A DNA stretch of 64,000 nucleotides from Apiotrichum sp. Y4204 (lineage: Eukaryota; Basidiomycota; Tremellomycetes; Trichosporonales; Trichosporonaceae), in the NCBI GenBank assembly GCA_025531455.1, contig JAMYHL010000016.1:615732-679731 (forward strand). The letters run 5' to 3'. The notes under the pieces are model-generated. The model was not told the DNA's origin. It saw nothing but the letters and a program-made list of their open reading frames with translations, and did not search any database. A program made the position numbers and the translations under genes. How positions within the stretch are numbered: the stretch's first letter is position 1; each line of letters starts with the position of its first letter. This document shows, piece by piece, positions 1 to 13,800 of this stretch.

Positions 1-3000
1 CCGCCACGCTCCCAACCTGTGAAGGTATCTGGAACGGCGTAGACTTCACCCCATGCTTTCGCGACCAGTAAGCAGCAGCAGTAGTACAGAACTGACGCCA
101 GATACCTTGCCAATGTCCCACTGGCTCTTATCCTCGGCGCGACACTGATATACTTCTGTCAGGCAGTTCGGCGGGCAACGGCGTCGTCGGATGAGGGCCC
201 CAGGAATCCGGCGGACCTCATGCCGTTGGGCGGTGACAACCTCGCCAGAGTAGAAGCCAATGTCTTTGTCGGGTCACTGGCCAACGCGCTCGTTGAGGAT
301 GAAGCCCGGGATAAGAAGGACGGCACGAATGGCGAACCAACACAAGAGCCCAGCTCCGAATCCATACCCGGCGGCGAGGCATTGCGGATAATCAACGACT
401 TTTGCGACGACATGCCGCCGAAAGCCCGGCGCTGGGCTGCGGTGCACTACTGGCTCGCGCTCGGCGGAGGCATAGTTTGGACGGCAGTGGAAGCCGTTAA
501 CTGGTATCATGGCGGAGATTGGAGACATCTCGTGTTTCCAGTGGGTATCAGACAGCGTCCTGTGCTTACCCCAGGCATTCATCACAGTTCTGGCGGCGAC
601 GTCACGGTCGGTCGTCCCACTCGTGACACTTCATCTGATCCCCGCGGTACTGCTGTTCCGCAGTGCCGTGCAGCATTCGGCATCGTGGCAGACCCTGCTG
701 CCAACGATTTACGAACTGGTCTTCTGGGCGGCGCTCGTCAGCGTCCCATACTATGACGGCCTGGACCGGCTTCTCTCCGGGGCCGTCTCGCACGGCGGCG
801 TTGGCGGAGTACTCCCTCATATGGAAGAGCCGACCAGCGCCTTCTCCCGCGCCACGTACTTCTTCATCCTGCCGTTTCTGTGGAAGCACTATTGGTCGCC
901 CGTGACGCTGGAGGAGATCCCGTCGCTGCGCGAGGACGACGGTGCCGCTGCGAACACGGGCGCGTTCCGCGCGTTCCGGGTCGCGAGGGATCGGAGATGT
1001 GAACGGAAAACCGGCAAAAAGCGGGATCGCAATCTGGGCATTGACCTGATCTTGTTCTTCCGGCCGCAGTTGGTGAAGCAAGCTGTGAGTGCCGCCTGCT
1101 CGCCCGTGACTGACTCCAGATGTGGTCGCTGGTCTACATTGCGCTAGCGTACCTTCCCCCAGTCGGGCTGCGGAAGCTTCTGCAGTATATCGAGCATCGG
1201 GGGCAGGACGAGCAGCAGGCGCATGTCGCCGTGCTGTACATTGCCATGATGTGTGTGGGGCAGAGCGTGGGCGCGACAGCGATGGGGCAGGCATTGATGC
1301 TCGGCCGCCGGATCTGTATCCGCATGCGCGCGATCATTGTTGCCGAGGTGTTCGCCAAAGCACTTCGTCGCCAGGATCGCAGTGGATCGACCCAGCAGAC
1401 TGCCACTAATGAGTCCACGCCCTCGTCCTCGTCGGATGGCAAAGTCGCCAACTTTGTGAGCGTGGACGCTTTCATGGTCTCGGAGATTTGCGCCTATTGC
1501 TTCTATCTCGTGTCCTGTCCTGTCGGTGAGTCTGTTGTGCACGCGGGTGGGGGGCTCTGGATCAACTAGGAGTGGTCACTGATCCCAGGCATCGCCATCA
1601 ATCTTTTCCTTCTGTACGAGACCCTGGGCACGGCTGCGTTTGCAGGTGTCGCCGTTCTTGTCGGTCTCATCCCGCTCCAGACCCTGCTGGGCAAACTGTT
1701 TACCGTCGTCCAGCGTCGTCTTATGGCTGCCACTGACAAACGTCTCGACGATGTCACAGAGGTCATCAGCTTCATCAAGCTGATCAAGTACAATGCCTGG
1801 CAGGACAAGTTCTTTGAGCGTATGGCTGGCAATCGCAAAAAGGAACTTGGTGTCCTGGCGAAACGCTTCACTCTGGTGGCCTGTGGGACGGTCTTTATGT
1901 GGGGCGCTCCTGTGCTCGTCACCGTTGCGGCTTTTGGCGTCCACGCTGTTGTACTCAAGCAGCCGCTGACGGCCGACCGCGCGTTTGCCTCGTTGGTGCT
2001 CTTTAACATGTTGCGGGACCCCCTTACGCTCCTCATGGACGTTGTCACGAGGCTCCTAGGCGCGTACACGTCCTGTGGCCGTATTCAAGACTTCCTCGAC
2101 GAACCCGATACCCTTAAGTACATCCAGACATCCACTCCGGGGCCTACAGATCCATCCATCGGGTTCAAGGACGCGCTGTTGGGCTACCCAGGATCGGATA
2201 GGCCGGAGACCGACCCTGACGTGCGTCCATTCCGCCTGGGTAAGCTCGATCTCTCGTTCCCCGTAGGCCAGCTATCCGTCATTACTGGCCCCGTCGGTTC
2301 CGGAAAGTCGACCCTAATTCTCTCCTTGCTTGGAGAGACCACTCTTCTCGAGGGCAAAGTTTTCATGCCTGATGACAAGGCGGACAGGGGATTGTGCGCC
2401 GTCGACCCGGCCACCGGCCTTGTCGACACTGTTGCCTACTGCGCCCAGACAGCGTGGCTCGTAGGGGCCACCATTCGTCAAAACATTGTGTTTGGCTCAT
2501 CATGGGATGCCAAGCGGTATGATGCGGTGGTGCACGCCTGCGCCCTGCGTCGCGACTTTGAGATCTTTGAACTGGGGGACGAAACCGAGGTGGGCGAGAA
2601 AGGTACAACGTGCAGCGGCGGTCAAAAGGCGCGCATCGCCCTGGCGCGCGCACTGTACTCCTCGGCCAAGACGATCATCCTCGACGACGTTCTCTCAGCG
2701 GTCGACGCGCAAACCGCACGTCATCTCCACGACCACGTCCTGCAGGGCTCGCTCATGGCTGGTCGTACCTGCATCCTGGTGTCACATGCGGTCAACCTTG
2801 TGGTCCCCTCAGCTGCCTATGTCGTGATGCTCAACGACGGACAGGTGGTTGCTTCTGGTGAGCCCGCGGCGCTCGTCGCTTCCGGTGCGCTCGAGCTCGA
2901 ATCGGAGGCACCGTCAAAGGCCAACTCTATCCGTGAAGCGTCACCGTCGTCGGCTGCTGTCGACCAAGTGGAAGACATTATTGAGAACATTGATGGCGAG

Positions 3001-5402
3001 GAACATGACGCGCTCATTGCCAAAAAAGCTGCCGACGCTCAACGGGCGGCGGAGTCCAAGTCGGACAAGAAGCTGGTCAAGGAGGAGACGACGCTGCAGG
3101 GATCAGTCGGCTTCGCCACCTACGCTCTCTACTTCCGCTACATGGGAAGGATGCCTTTCTGGCTTCTGCTGACGTTTGTTCTGCTTGGTACCCAAGCGCT
3201 GCAAGTGTTGACGAACACATGGGTCAAGGTGTGGGCTGAAGCTGCCAAACAATCGCTCTGGGGTGAGGAACGGAGCACCATGTTCTATCTCCTGGTTTAT
3301 GTCGCAATCTCGACCTTCTATCTCTTTGGTATTGCGGCGCGAATGGCGCTTACATTTGTGGGATCGCTGCACGCCAGCTCGCGACTGTACAACAGAATGT
3401 TGAAGCGCATTCTCGGTGCCAAGTTGAGGTGAGGATAGGTATTTCAGTGCAAAGCTCACGGTAGATTCTTTGACTCAACTCCGTCTGGACGCATCATGAA
3501 CCGTCTGTCCAAGGACATGTCGTCCATCGACCAAGAGGCTGCCGAAATTCTGGCCATCTTCACCAACTGTGTGCTTTCATGCGCAGCCATCCTCGCAGTC
3601 GTAGCGTTCACCACACCGCCGTTCCTCTTTGCACTTGCGTTCATCATTCTGCTATACTGGGCCGTTGGAACACTGTACGTTACGACAAACCGCGAGATAA
3701 AGCGTATGGACTCGGTAACACGTTCTCCCCTGTTCGTGTCGTTCGCCGAGGCACTGGCCGGGATGTCCACTATCCGGGCCTACGGCGATAGTGGAAGGTT
3801 CATCCGCAAACTTGTCACCGAGCTGGACACCAACACACGGTGCTTCTGGTACATGTGGCAGGCGAACCGGGTGCTCAACAACCTGTCTAATTTTGTTGGA
3901 ATGTTTGTCACTTTGTCCGCGGCAGCTCTGACGTTGAATGCGCCAGGTATGAGCGCTGGCGCTGCAGGCCTGTCGATCACGTATGCGCTCAGCTTCTCCG
4001 ATTTCGTCCTCTGGGTCGTGCGCCTGTACGCCTCGGCGGAAATGACCATGAACAGCGTCGAGCGCGTCGGCGAATACCTCGAACTGCCCGTCGAGGAGGA
4101 GGACACCGCCAAGGGAAATGAGCCACCGGCATACTGGCCATCCCGAGAAGGCTCCGTTGTTGTGGAGAACCTCACGTGCGCGTATGCTCCCCATCTTGAA
4201 CCGGTGTTGCGGGACGTTAGCTTCACAATTGGACCGCGTGAGAAGATTGGCATTTGTGGGAGAACAGGCTCGGGGAAGAGCACGCTGGCCTTGTCATTCT
4301 TCCGTTTCCTGCACCAGTCGGGTGGGAAAATCGTGATTGACGGCCAAGACATTGGCAAGCTTACTCTCAACACGCTGCGGTCAAGACTGACCATCCTTCC
4401 TCAAGGTGAGTGAATAAGTAAACATATGTATAGCACAGCAATGTACGTCGCTGACAACATAGAGGCACAGCTCTTCTCCGGCACTATTCGGGACAACATG
4501 GATCCGTTCGACCAGCACGAGGATGAGGAGATCTGGGAGGCGCTCCAGCAATGCGGACTGGCCAGTCGCACGCCCGGTGCCTCTCTCGCAGCGTCCCGTG
4601 CCGTCAGCCGTGTCGCTTCCTTGACCGACCTCGGTGACCCGGAAGAACGCGTGACGATCAGAAGTCTTAGTGAAGCTGTGGCAGTTGGTGGCAAGAACTT
4701 CAGTGAGCATCAGTGGACCAGTGCAGTAGATGGTCGCTAATCGCGCAGGCCAGGGCCAGCGTCAGCTTCTTGCTCTTGCGCGAGGTTTGCTGAAATTGCG
4801 GACATCAAGCTTCCTCATCATGGACGAGTCGACAGCGAATCTTGATCACGCCACCGACGCCACCATCCAGAACGTCCTCCGTACAGCGCTCGGAGACACG
4901 CAGATGCTCGTCATCGCTCACCGGTTGATGACGGTATGTGGTCTAGACAAGTACGTATGACCGGCTTCCGTCGGGAGGGGGCTGAAAGGGGATGGTGATG
5001 GCTCCTGCTTGACATTGCCCGTCGGCCCAGTCCACCATTCGCATGAGATCTGTCCAAAGTGAAATGGTTTCTGACAAACTCTCCAGGATCCTCGTTCTGG
5101 ACCATGGGCGCGTGATAGAGTTCGGCACGCCGTGGGAACTGCTGCAGAACGAGGAGGGGTCGTTCCGGGACCTGTGCCGGCAAAGCGGTGAAGAGGTCCA
5201 GCTTTTCGAGGTGAGTTGCGAACCGACGATGTTCCGTAACTACTTGTTCTGGTCTATCCAGTTCAGTTTTATTTCTCGTGTTCCCGGTGCCTCTAGTGAG
5301 GCGGTGAGAGCACAGCTGACCGTGACCCGTGACAGTGGAACATGCTAACAACCGCCGCAGTTGGCAAAGTCTGTGCACCAGAAGAAGCAGAAGCGTGTTT
5401 GA
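1..5402 (+). CDS. ABCC (MRP-type) ABC transporter, 5' end beyond the window
   Basis: ATP-driven exporter of the multidrug-resistance-associated family, probably in the vacuolar or plasma membrane. The gene is open from base 3, so the start codon lies off the left edge. Deduced exons: 3-67, 102-495, 542-1084, 1120-1525, 1589-3428, 3465-4405, 4463-4702, 4749-4950, 5087-5210, 5361-5402; all phases agree and give 1598 residues in the window. An N-terminal membrane region (TMD0-like) precedes TMD1. The first ATPase domain has Walker A GPVGSGKST, signature CSGGQ and Walker B IILDDVLSAVD. TMD2 begins with FFDSTPSGRIMNRLSKD. The second ATPase domain has Walker A GRTGSGKST, signature FSQGQRQ and Walker B LIMDEST. 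Site 1 carries Asp where site 2 has the catalytic Glu, as is usual in ABCC proteins. The length fits the Ybt1/Vmr1/Bpt1 group; the substrate cannot be told. Few residues are likely to be missing. Confidence 0.95.
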
Positions 5403-5929
5403 GAAGGCCGGCACCCCTTGAAAGGTACCCAGGGCGTGCTGTGCGTCCAGCCACGCCCGGCTTCTGGTCTGAGGAACAGGAACCGGGCCGTACCGGGGCG
5501 CGCGGGCCGACACGCCCCCAAATCTCATTGTCGTAGCCATAGCCACGCCGCGAAGGATAATTAGCATGCAACGGGGTAAAGTATCCGTGTTCCTAGATTA
5601 ATCGTTTGGAACAAACAAAACCTTCTCAGTATTGCCCTTGTGTGCTTTTCCTTTTCCATAGTACCGTAGCGCTCGATCACTCTATGGGAGAGTTGGATTC
5701 CAGGGGGCGATTGGGTTGTCCCGAGCCGCGAAGCACAACCCACTCCGTGCTGGGAACCACGTTTGGGTTCGGCGTGAGCGTCGCGAGGCGGCCCGGACCT
5801 GGAACTGAGCATAACGGGTAGATCTGCAGATCCCCCCACGTTCACATGACTGGAAGTATTCGCGATTTTTCAAGATACACTGCTCTCGCAAGAGAACGTC
5901 ATTTGTTCAGAGTCGAGCTTGAGCTTGGC
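5403..5929. other. Non-coding flank after the ABC transporter
   Basis: Presumed 3' UTR and spacer. No open frame with credible composition, splice structure or recognisable protein was seen on either strand. Confidence 0.5.
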
Positions 5930-7850
5930 CGTGATGGGTTGTGTGAAGAGTCAATCTGATCAGTTGGGCGAGCGCTTCAGTCGGTCGTTTGCTCGATTGG
6001 GAGCCTGATTTCTAGGAGTGTCAGCATTATCAAAAATGGGATCGTTTGGCATATGTCTGGCATGTCTGGAGTGAAGCAACATGGTTACTCAGTTGCAGCG
6101 TCAGATGTCTACGATTGAGTCTATCCGATACTACACTGAAGCCCATGTGTGAGCGGAGCCAGATCTGTCGACTGCTGCTGTCACAATCGTCATATGGCAA
6201 CGCCGTAACGTCTCTGGAAAGGAGCTCACTATCAAAACGTCAACCGAGCGATCCGAGCGTTATGAACCGTTTGACAACTGCGCCCGTGATCAGTCGTGTG
6301 ATCAGTTGCATAAGAGCTGCCGTGGGTCGCTGCTTTAACCAAGTGCAGGTCTGTTCTACTGTCAGAATGGGAGCTGGTCGAGAATGGAGGCAAGTCTGTC
6401 ATCTGCTGCGATCCGCAGGCCCATCGGACGAGCAGCAACAAGCGTCTCGTGATAATTTGTAGTGTAAGAGCTTCGGTCGGCTGCTTGCTAGGTCAATTGG
6501 AAGATTGACCTCTAGGAGCGACAGCATGTTTAAGAAGGGAGCGAGGTCCGCCAACTCCTACATTTTTCCGGACCATCGGCTGAGCAGCAGTAGGCATCTC
6601 CAGATGACGCTCCGAGACACGACGCAGGTGGGCAGCTCAGAGATCGAATGACATCCGAAACGGTCCAAGACTCAATAGCACCTGATTGTAAGCCCACCAG
6701 GATTGTACTGAATGTGAGACAGCATTCGGAAGCGCCCTACCTATCCACTGAGATATACATAGGAGAGGTCAAGGTCCAGCTCACCAGGATCGCGGTAAAT
6801 GTGAGACAGCATTCCGAACCGCTCCACCCATCCACAACGATGTAGGTGATGTCGAGGAATGACACGGCACTGTTTACCAAACCCCCGGGCGCTTAATATT
6901 GTTGATATCCTGCCCACCGATGAAAAGAAAGAACCCTTCAGTCGTTTGTAAAGTATGAAATAAAGCAGTCCCGAGGACGCCATCTCTCGAAGACCTGTCT
7001 CGGAACTCATGTTTCCTGTGGTCGTCAGAAATATGGACGCAAGCCGACCGACTTCCTCATCGCCCCTTGGCCGTGGTTGTCCCTTTGTTGTCCGTTTGCC
7101 GCTCCACCTCTCAGCTGCAAATCACAAGACAGAGCACAGCGGACACGGTCCTCTTGTTAGCGTGGATTTTGTTATTCTGCTGAAGTACCAAATGCTTGGC
7201 ACATTCCAGGATGGACGCGCGATTGAAGGCTGGATAGTCGGGTGATGAGCTCCATCCGTCCGACGGAGTTGGACACTCTCTACCCGTAGCTCCTAAGCCT
7301 GCGAGCTCGAAGAATAAATTCATAGAGTCTGGCAGGTTTGGGCCGAGTGCCCACCCTGTCAAGAGGTCTGTTATTGATGGCCTGCGAGAGGCCTTCACTG
7401 TAGACCCCGATCTCGGTCAGTGGGGCTTGTCGAAATGAGCCGGATGACCCCAGGACCTGCCGTTAGTGCTAAGTGAGACAGATAGTATGAATAAGCCGTG
7501 CGGGGCGGTCATTATTTTATGTCAAAGATGTGCATGCAGACAATATTACACTCACACGGCGGCGGTCGCTGGCCGGAGTTGTCGAGAGGCATGATCGTCG
7601 ACTTTGATCTGTTACGTCTGTTAGAATTGAACAGGATGGCTGCAGTAAGTCAGACTGCCCTTGCAAGCCATGTTGGGAGGCTTTGTTCATTTACGAGATG
7701 GACATTGAAGGCGGTATTGCACTCATTCCACGACGATTGCTGGTCGCAGCTGTCAAAAGGCCTGGTTTTAATGGTCTGCTCGAACTCTCGTCAGCCGCGG
7801 ATTTTGATCTGTCGAGTTTCTCAAAATTGACGGGCGAGTTGCAACCCCAG
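5930..7850. repeat. Cluster of old, diverged direct repeats
   Basis: Several imperfect direct repeats lie here with no coding sequence. A block around 5977-6035 (CTAGGAGTGTCAGCAT) recurs at about 6472-6530 (CTAGGAGCGACAGCAT). CCATCGGACGAGCAGCA at 6421 resembles CCATCGGCTGAGCAGCA at 6573. A roughly 55-nt unit at 6695 recurs at 6782 (period 87) and shares GTGAGACAGCATTC. ATTACACTCA at 7545 and ATTGCACTCA at 7716 start related blocks of about 46 nt, and ACTTTGATCTG at 7601 matches ATTTTGATCTG at 7801. The divergence suggests old duplications or a decayed repeat family. No terminal inverted repeat, target duplication or transposase was found. Confidence 0.55.
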
Positions 7851-10800
7851 AGAATGTCTGGGAACAAGACACAGAGTGTGTCCAAGTCGTGTTGGGCGTT
7901 CACTGTTCACTCGAGAGGTGTCCATTCGAAAGACGATACTCGCCCACTGGCTGACGTGTTTTGCCACTCCCCAGATCCACCCACGTATCTTCCCACACCC
8001 GCAGCCCCTGATCGCTATCGATGGTTCTGCCGCGTCGTCATTGTTAGTCGTGATCATATTTTAGCCCTCAGCATGCACAGCACCTCCTCGCATGCAAGCA
8101 TCTCGTCTTTTTTGCGGTGGTTAGTTTCTTTCGTGTGCGAAGTGGGGATTGTTTTCGTTGTCTTTTCGGGTCGCAGACTTTTCGGAGACATTTTACGTTC
8201 TTTTTTCCCAGTATTTTTTCTTTTTTTCGGGCTAGAACACGAGTCCGACCCCACTTTTTGCTTTTTTTTTTGCAACCCCACCTCTCCATCGTCCACACAG
8301 AAGCTACACAGACTTCCCCAGAAGTATCGACACAATGGTAATGTACTAGATAATGCCCGTAATTTGTGCATGGCCTGTGGACGTCCAGACTCGGCGGAAG
8401 CGAGAACAATGGCCCTCAGCAAGAGGAACGAGGAACGTATGGGGGGGCTGCGTACGTCCGGTCCGACTGGATTTTCGCCCGAGAGACTGATCGGAGCACT
8501 CTAATGCCACTTGACTTGGTCGTCTCCTAAAATGCTAGCAGCATAATTATTATAATTCTTATGCTGTAGCGTTGCCCGCCACTCGCACTGGCTGCCATCA
8601 CCTTGCTTTTAATCGACAGCAACGTCGACATACATTCCGACAGCGGAGATGGGTCGTCTCGTCCGCTCCAGAGCAGACGGAAGAGAGAGATCATTTGTAA
8701 TTATCGACGGGATGGATGTTAGGGAGGTGCTCGCTTCAGGCGACGCCCCCACTCCTCGGAATAGCCGTACGCGCTGTACGACGCCGATCACCAGCCGTCG
8801 CTGGACTCCACTAGTGGCAGTTCATGATGTGCACCAGTGTGGCACCTCGTTTGTGGCCTTTCCCCCCATTGGCCTTTCCCAGATCCTTTGGATCGAAGTC
8901 CCACGACGAGCACTCGTGGGCAGTCAGGAGCTCGGAACCCAAATGCCTTTCAAAGGTTGCAGGGACGATGTCACGACATGTCACGAGGAACAAGCGACCG
9001 GTGGGTCTGATTTTCCTGAATGCTCTGCAAGATGCGGTGGCAGTGTGCACGTTGCAAAGATATCTGTGCCCTCTGTGATACGTGCTCCGTGACTCGGGTG
9101 ATCGGCAGGGGCTGAAAGTGAAGGGGCAAGAGAAACAAAGTGAAACCGGTGCAAGCGATCCGCTGCGTCTGTTGTGCGGTATCTGCGGCAGTACCACATC
9201 CCCCATCCGGAGCCATCCAAACTTGGCAAATTGTCACCTCCAGGTAGAGAGAGCGAGCGAGGAGAAGCAGAAAAAATCGACTTCTCTCCGCGAGATTAGG
9301 TGTAAGATGCAAACGCACAACTAGGTTCCCTGTAACCATGTAACGGTGTCGGCAAGGGGTGTTGAAAGATGTTCGTAAGACCGACATGTTTCCGAGGTAT
9401 ATGTCCGATCTGGCGATCTCCTCTTCGGACAGTTTACTTGGATACTGGGTCAGATCGTGTACGTGTGTGTTCACCTTTACGACGAGCGGGTCCACTGTTT
9501 TCGGAGGATGTCATACACGTTTTGAATCAGGACATCAGTCGCACCGAGACCTGGGTTAGTCGTCGTCGATCCCATGTTGCACAGCACATAGGCAACATTT
9601 GTGTCTTCGCAAGATTCATCTGGCGACTTCGCGACAGTTCCTGGTAAACGTTATTCGGGGTGAACGCCGGCCGACAACCGTAAATATGGGAATCGGCAAT
9701 AACCTCACCATCACCACATCGGTTTTCCTTCGAACAGGGGGACTTGGAAAGAAAGCCTATTTTTTCATCTTTTTGCGCCACTGTTCTGCTGCGTGGAACA
9801 GCCCGTGCATAAATGTGGCATGCATATGTCTGTGGCGTTTGTTCGATCACTGCGACCATGTGCCACCCATGGATTCTGTCCGGGTTAGAGTCACATGTGT
9901 AACAGGGAGCTACCATCCGTCCAGCACGGTGTGTGTCAATTCGATCTGAGGGTCACTCCGAGAACACTGAGGACTGACGGCACAAGACTTCTGGTGGGTG
10001 TGCCTAGGAACGAGAACAATAGAGCCACACAGAGTCTAATGCACAGATGCCGGCATAGTGTCCGCGTTTTGCATCCCCACGGCTCTTCCTCGCGGGCCTC
10101 GTGTTCCCTGTGCTCAAGGGCAGCGTCTGGAGCCGCCACGGGGGTGACGCCATCGACCAGATCCTGGTGCAGCTCGAGTGCACCTTTCCCTGCGGGGGCT
10201 CCTGCCGGGGTTGTTGCCAGAGGTATCACTCAGTCCCAGAGGTCTGGAAGCTGCGAGTTAAGCTCCAGCCCCCCTCGATCCTCGATCACTCTGCCCGTAA
10301 CATCCGTAACAATCTCTCGTACATTCGCAGTCGCAGTCCCTGGCTCTGCCGTCGCCGTCGAGAAAAGCTCTCGGCTCGCCCTTAAACGCTGAACCCTGTT
10401 ATACATGTTGGACACCAAACTTAATGGCGATTGGGCACCATGGAGAGAAGATTGAAGAAACCATTTCATACGCTGCAACCAACGATGGAAGTGATCTGCA
10501 TCAGTCGTGGAGTGGTGGAGCCTTCCACAGTTGACCTCAGTTCGTGGGGATCCAGCTATCGCTCTGTTTTTGCCGTGCTCATGCACACATTCAGACGCCG
10601 TGCGGGTGCCGTACATTCGGTCTACAAGCTGCAATCAAAGTGTGATGTCGAGGTAACCGTTTCGCTGCACTCTTCGTCATACACCATTCACGACGGCATG
10701 ACGACATGATGGCGCTGTGCTTTACCAATCAATCCCATAGAAATATTGAGCGTTCAGAGTGTTCAGAGATGGTTGCGAGCAGCGAGCGCGTGTGCAACGG

Positions 10801-13800
10801 TATTGGCCAGCGCGCGCCATATTGGCGACTGGTGGACGCCTCCGCAAAGTGGGTCTATCTGGCCACACATGGATGCATGGATCCCAGGACCCCAATGGCC
10901 CTACAATCTACAATCCCCGGTATCCCACGATCCGTACGATCCAGAGCATGCATACACGCGGCACCGTGCAGGGTCTGTCGGGCTTGTCGCCCCAGGATGC
11001 CCAGACTATAGGCACCATTTCCCACTCACGCAAGGTATCGCAAGCAAACTTTACTTGTGACGGGCACAAGGGTTCCGCACGCCCACCTGCTTTCTCGGGT
11101 CTCGGACCTCGGGCAAGGCGAGGTTCAGTGCCGGCAAACAGATGGCTAGAGAGAGGGTGGCTAGTAAGTGGTGAGCGGCCTCGGCGTCGTACATACCGCC
11201 ACGCCTGTTCCTGCGTTCCTGCATCGTCTCCAGTTCCTAGAACGAGCACCGCCTCCATAAAACCCTTACCCCACGTATGACGACATTCTCTCTTCTGGAC
11301 CCGACCTTGTTGCAGCGGGTGCTTCGACTTTTGTCGGGCCTGGTGATCTCTTCCGTGTGCTTCAAGTTTTTCTCCAGACTGTAGGTGGCAAGAAGAAGAA
11401 AAACAGAAAAACAAGCAAAATACACAAAGGTTACATTCACTTCACAATCCGGAAAGTAGTGCCTGTGTGCACTGCAATGCTACGACGCACGGGGAGGACT
11501 CTTCTGCTTTGGGGGATTTGTGCAGGGTAACGACCCCGCGCAAGGAGCCGAACGTGACCCAAATACAGGTCTTATCTCCTCGTTGTACATACATCGCTGA
11601 GATCGATCTGGGAGATGAAACTGGATGTGCACAGACACAGAGAGACCCGCGATACCTGATCCTTCACCCCCAACCTTGTGCACGAACCTCACAGGGGCCA
11701 CGAGCGAGGGTCGCAAAAACCCCAGAAGGCCAGAATGTGGGGTGAGGGGCTTGTTGCCGATAAGGATTAGGCTGCTCGGCATCTTGGACGCCATTCATTG
11801 TACGCCAACTCGCCCGCTCGTGCCGAGGGTGACGAGCTGAGCAAACTAGCCAACTAGCAGGTAGAGTATATACCGAGAGCGCCTTGTCTCGCGGAGGGCT
11901 AGTCCACAGGTCCCGGTGGCGCATGGCGCGGGCAATATTAGCCGTAGTCGAGGGACCATCTGCAGGGTTCTGGTCGGCAGTCCCCGTTCTGCCAGTCACA
12001 CCAGTGGAACCCGTGCGGTCATGGTGGCCGCTATGCTTCATGCCTCATCATGCCCTAACCGCCGCGCGGCGCGGTTCGGGCTATATCCCCCCGAGCCCCG
12101 AGACATGTTGTCCCGAGAGCACCAGGTCCGACACTCGGCGCCCCCTCGGACCGCATGCCACTGCCGCGCCATGCCGCCACAAGGCCGCCACAGCGTGTCA
12201 CGTCTTGTGGTCCCTGGCCTCTGCTGGGGGGCTGGTGGTGGGGAGTCGTGGAGTGGCGTCGATGACACGGTGGCTGCAACCTTTTTCCTGATGGGTCCAG
12301 TACCGACTTGCGGTTCCGGGTGATTCTTTTCAGGAAGCAGCGAGAAAGTGTAGAGATAGACTTCAAGACAATAGAAATGCGGCAACAAACCCTCCCCCGT
12401 GCATATCCTGATCCTGCAAGTCCTGCATCGAGAACCTCATGATCGAACATCAAGGCGCCACGCCAGGAGGCCAAGTTACACAACGCCCATCACTCATGGA
12501 CCACAGCCGCTCATCACGCGATCACGTTGTTGTTTGTTTTGAATTTTATTTTACTTTCCTGCGTGCAGCGTGACTCTCGTATCGCTCCTGTGTCACCGAG
12601 TTGTGCATTGGTCTTGGCTTGTAGCCTCTCTTGATACATGTCCTTGGCCGGTGTTGACGCAGATCCCGAAGCTCACGGGATGTCTCCACGGCATCTTTGG
12701 ATCGCCCGTCCCTGTTGCCGTCCGTGCCGCGCTCTTCTCGTGGCTCAGCTGCATCTGGAAAGTAGAACATTGTGACGATCGCCCCGTCTTCTCTCCTCCT
12801 GAGAACAGATCCAGAGAGAGAAATGGGAGAGATGGAGGAACCCGAAAGCCACAGACGTTCTTCCCCTGGCCCTGTCCAAACGTGGCGGTGTCGACGTGCT
12901 TCGCGCCCGCCAGCACCCAGGGATGATCGTGCACTGGATGAGATGCGAGAGAACAGTGGATACCGTGGTAGCTCGGGCTTTGGACTGCATGTCGGGTGAT
13001 CTCTTGGTCTTGGAATATTGAGAAGCCTACGGACAGAGAAGTCCTCCTCCTTGGTCTGTGTTGCAAAACTCGCCCTCTGCGGGAAGGTTTTTGACACCTG
13101 CTACTGGTCCTCTGACCACTGCGCAGGCACGACTGGGCGCTGGATCATGAACAAGGCTCATCGTCATCTCAGACTTCCCAATGCCTCCTAGCCCATCATA
13201 CGGCATGGCGGTGAAGGGTATAGGGTTCAAGACATCGCAGCCGAGGGTGTATGGTTATGAGCGGCAATAGTATGCCCATCCCTGTGGGCGTACCGATGTA
13301 TCCTCGACGCGTATGCAATCTCTTTCTGCATCGGTCCTTATCTCCGGCGCATGGAGAGATCACTGGATCTCCAGGACGCAAACGACTACTTTTTTACCTC
13401 TGCCGCCGAGATGAAGCGTCACTCAAACGTCGTCATTGCAGCGACAGACCAGTTGGCGAGATGCCCATCTGGTGGGCCGTCCCATAATGTGATGCAAGGG
13501 CAAGGGGCTGGGCCGGACGTGTCGCGACGTTCACTGCATTGACGTATCGGCGTTTGACACTACGTACTTCGACACCGGTTCTCCCCTCTCCAAGGGTGTA
13601 CATACTTGAGAGAGATCGTGTATGCAGCCAAGTCCTAGGTTGCGGTTTGTATCAAGAGTGCACCGCATTTACGCGGATATCCAGTCGCACCCTTCTGTTT
13701 CGACGCGCGACGTGCAGTTGCAGTGTTGCAGTAGTAATACTGTGATACTCACAAACCCACAAAACGGAGAGTAAAACGACGTAAGGGCCGTCACAGTCGG

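Noticed and set aside
68..89. 22-nt intron in the ABC transporter
   Set aside because: Too short to splice; extending to the AG at 101 gives a 34-nt intron and correct phase.
7683..8504. 273-codon open frame on the plus strand
   Set aside because: It runs through T-rich low-complexity DNA and a diverged repeat, has no family likeness, and shows no splice partners.
8971..9495. 174-codon open frame on the minus strand
   Set aside because: Composition is unlike the real genes here and no motif is visible; overlapping frames on the other strand are equally open.
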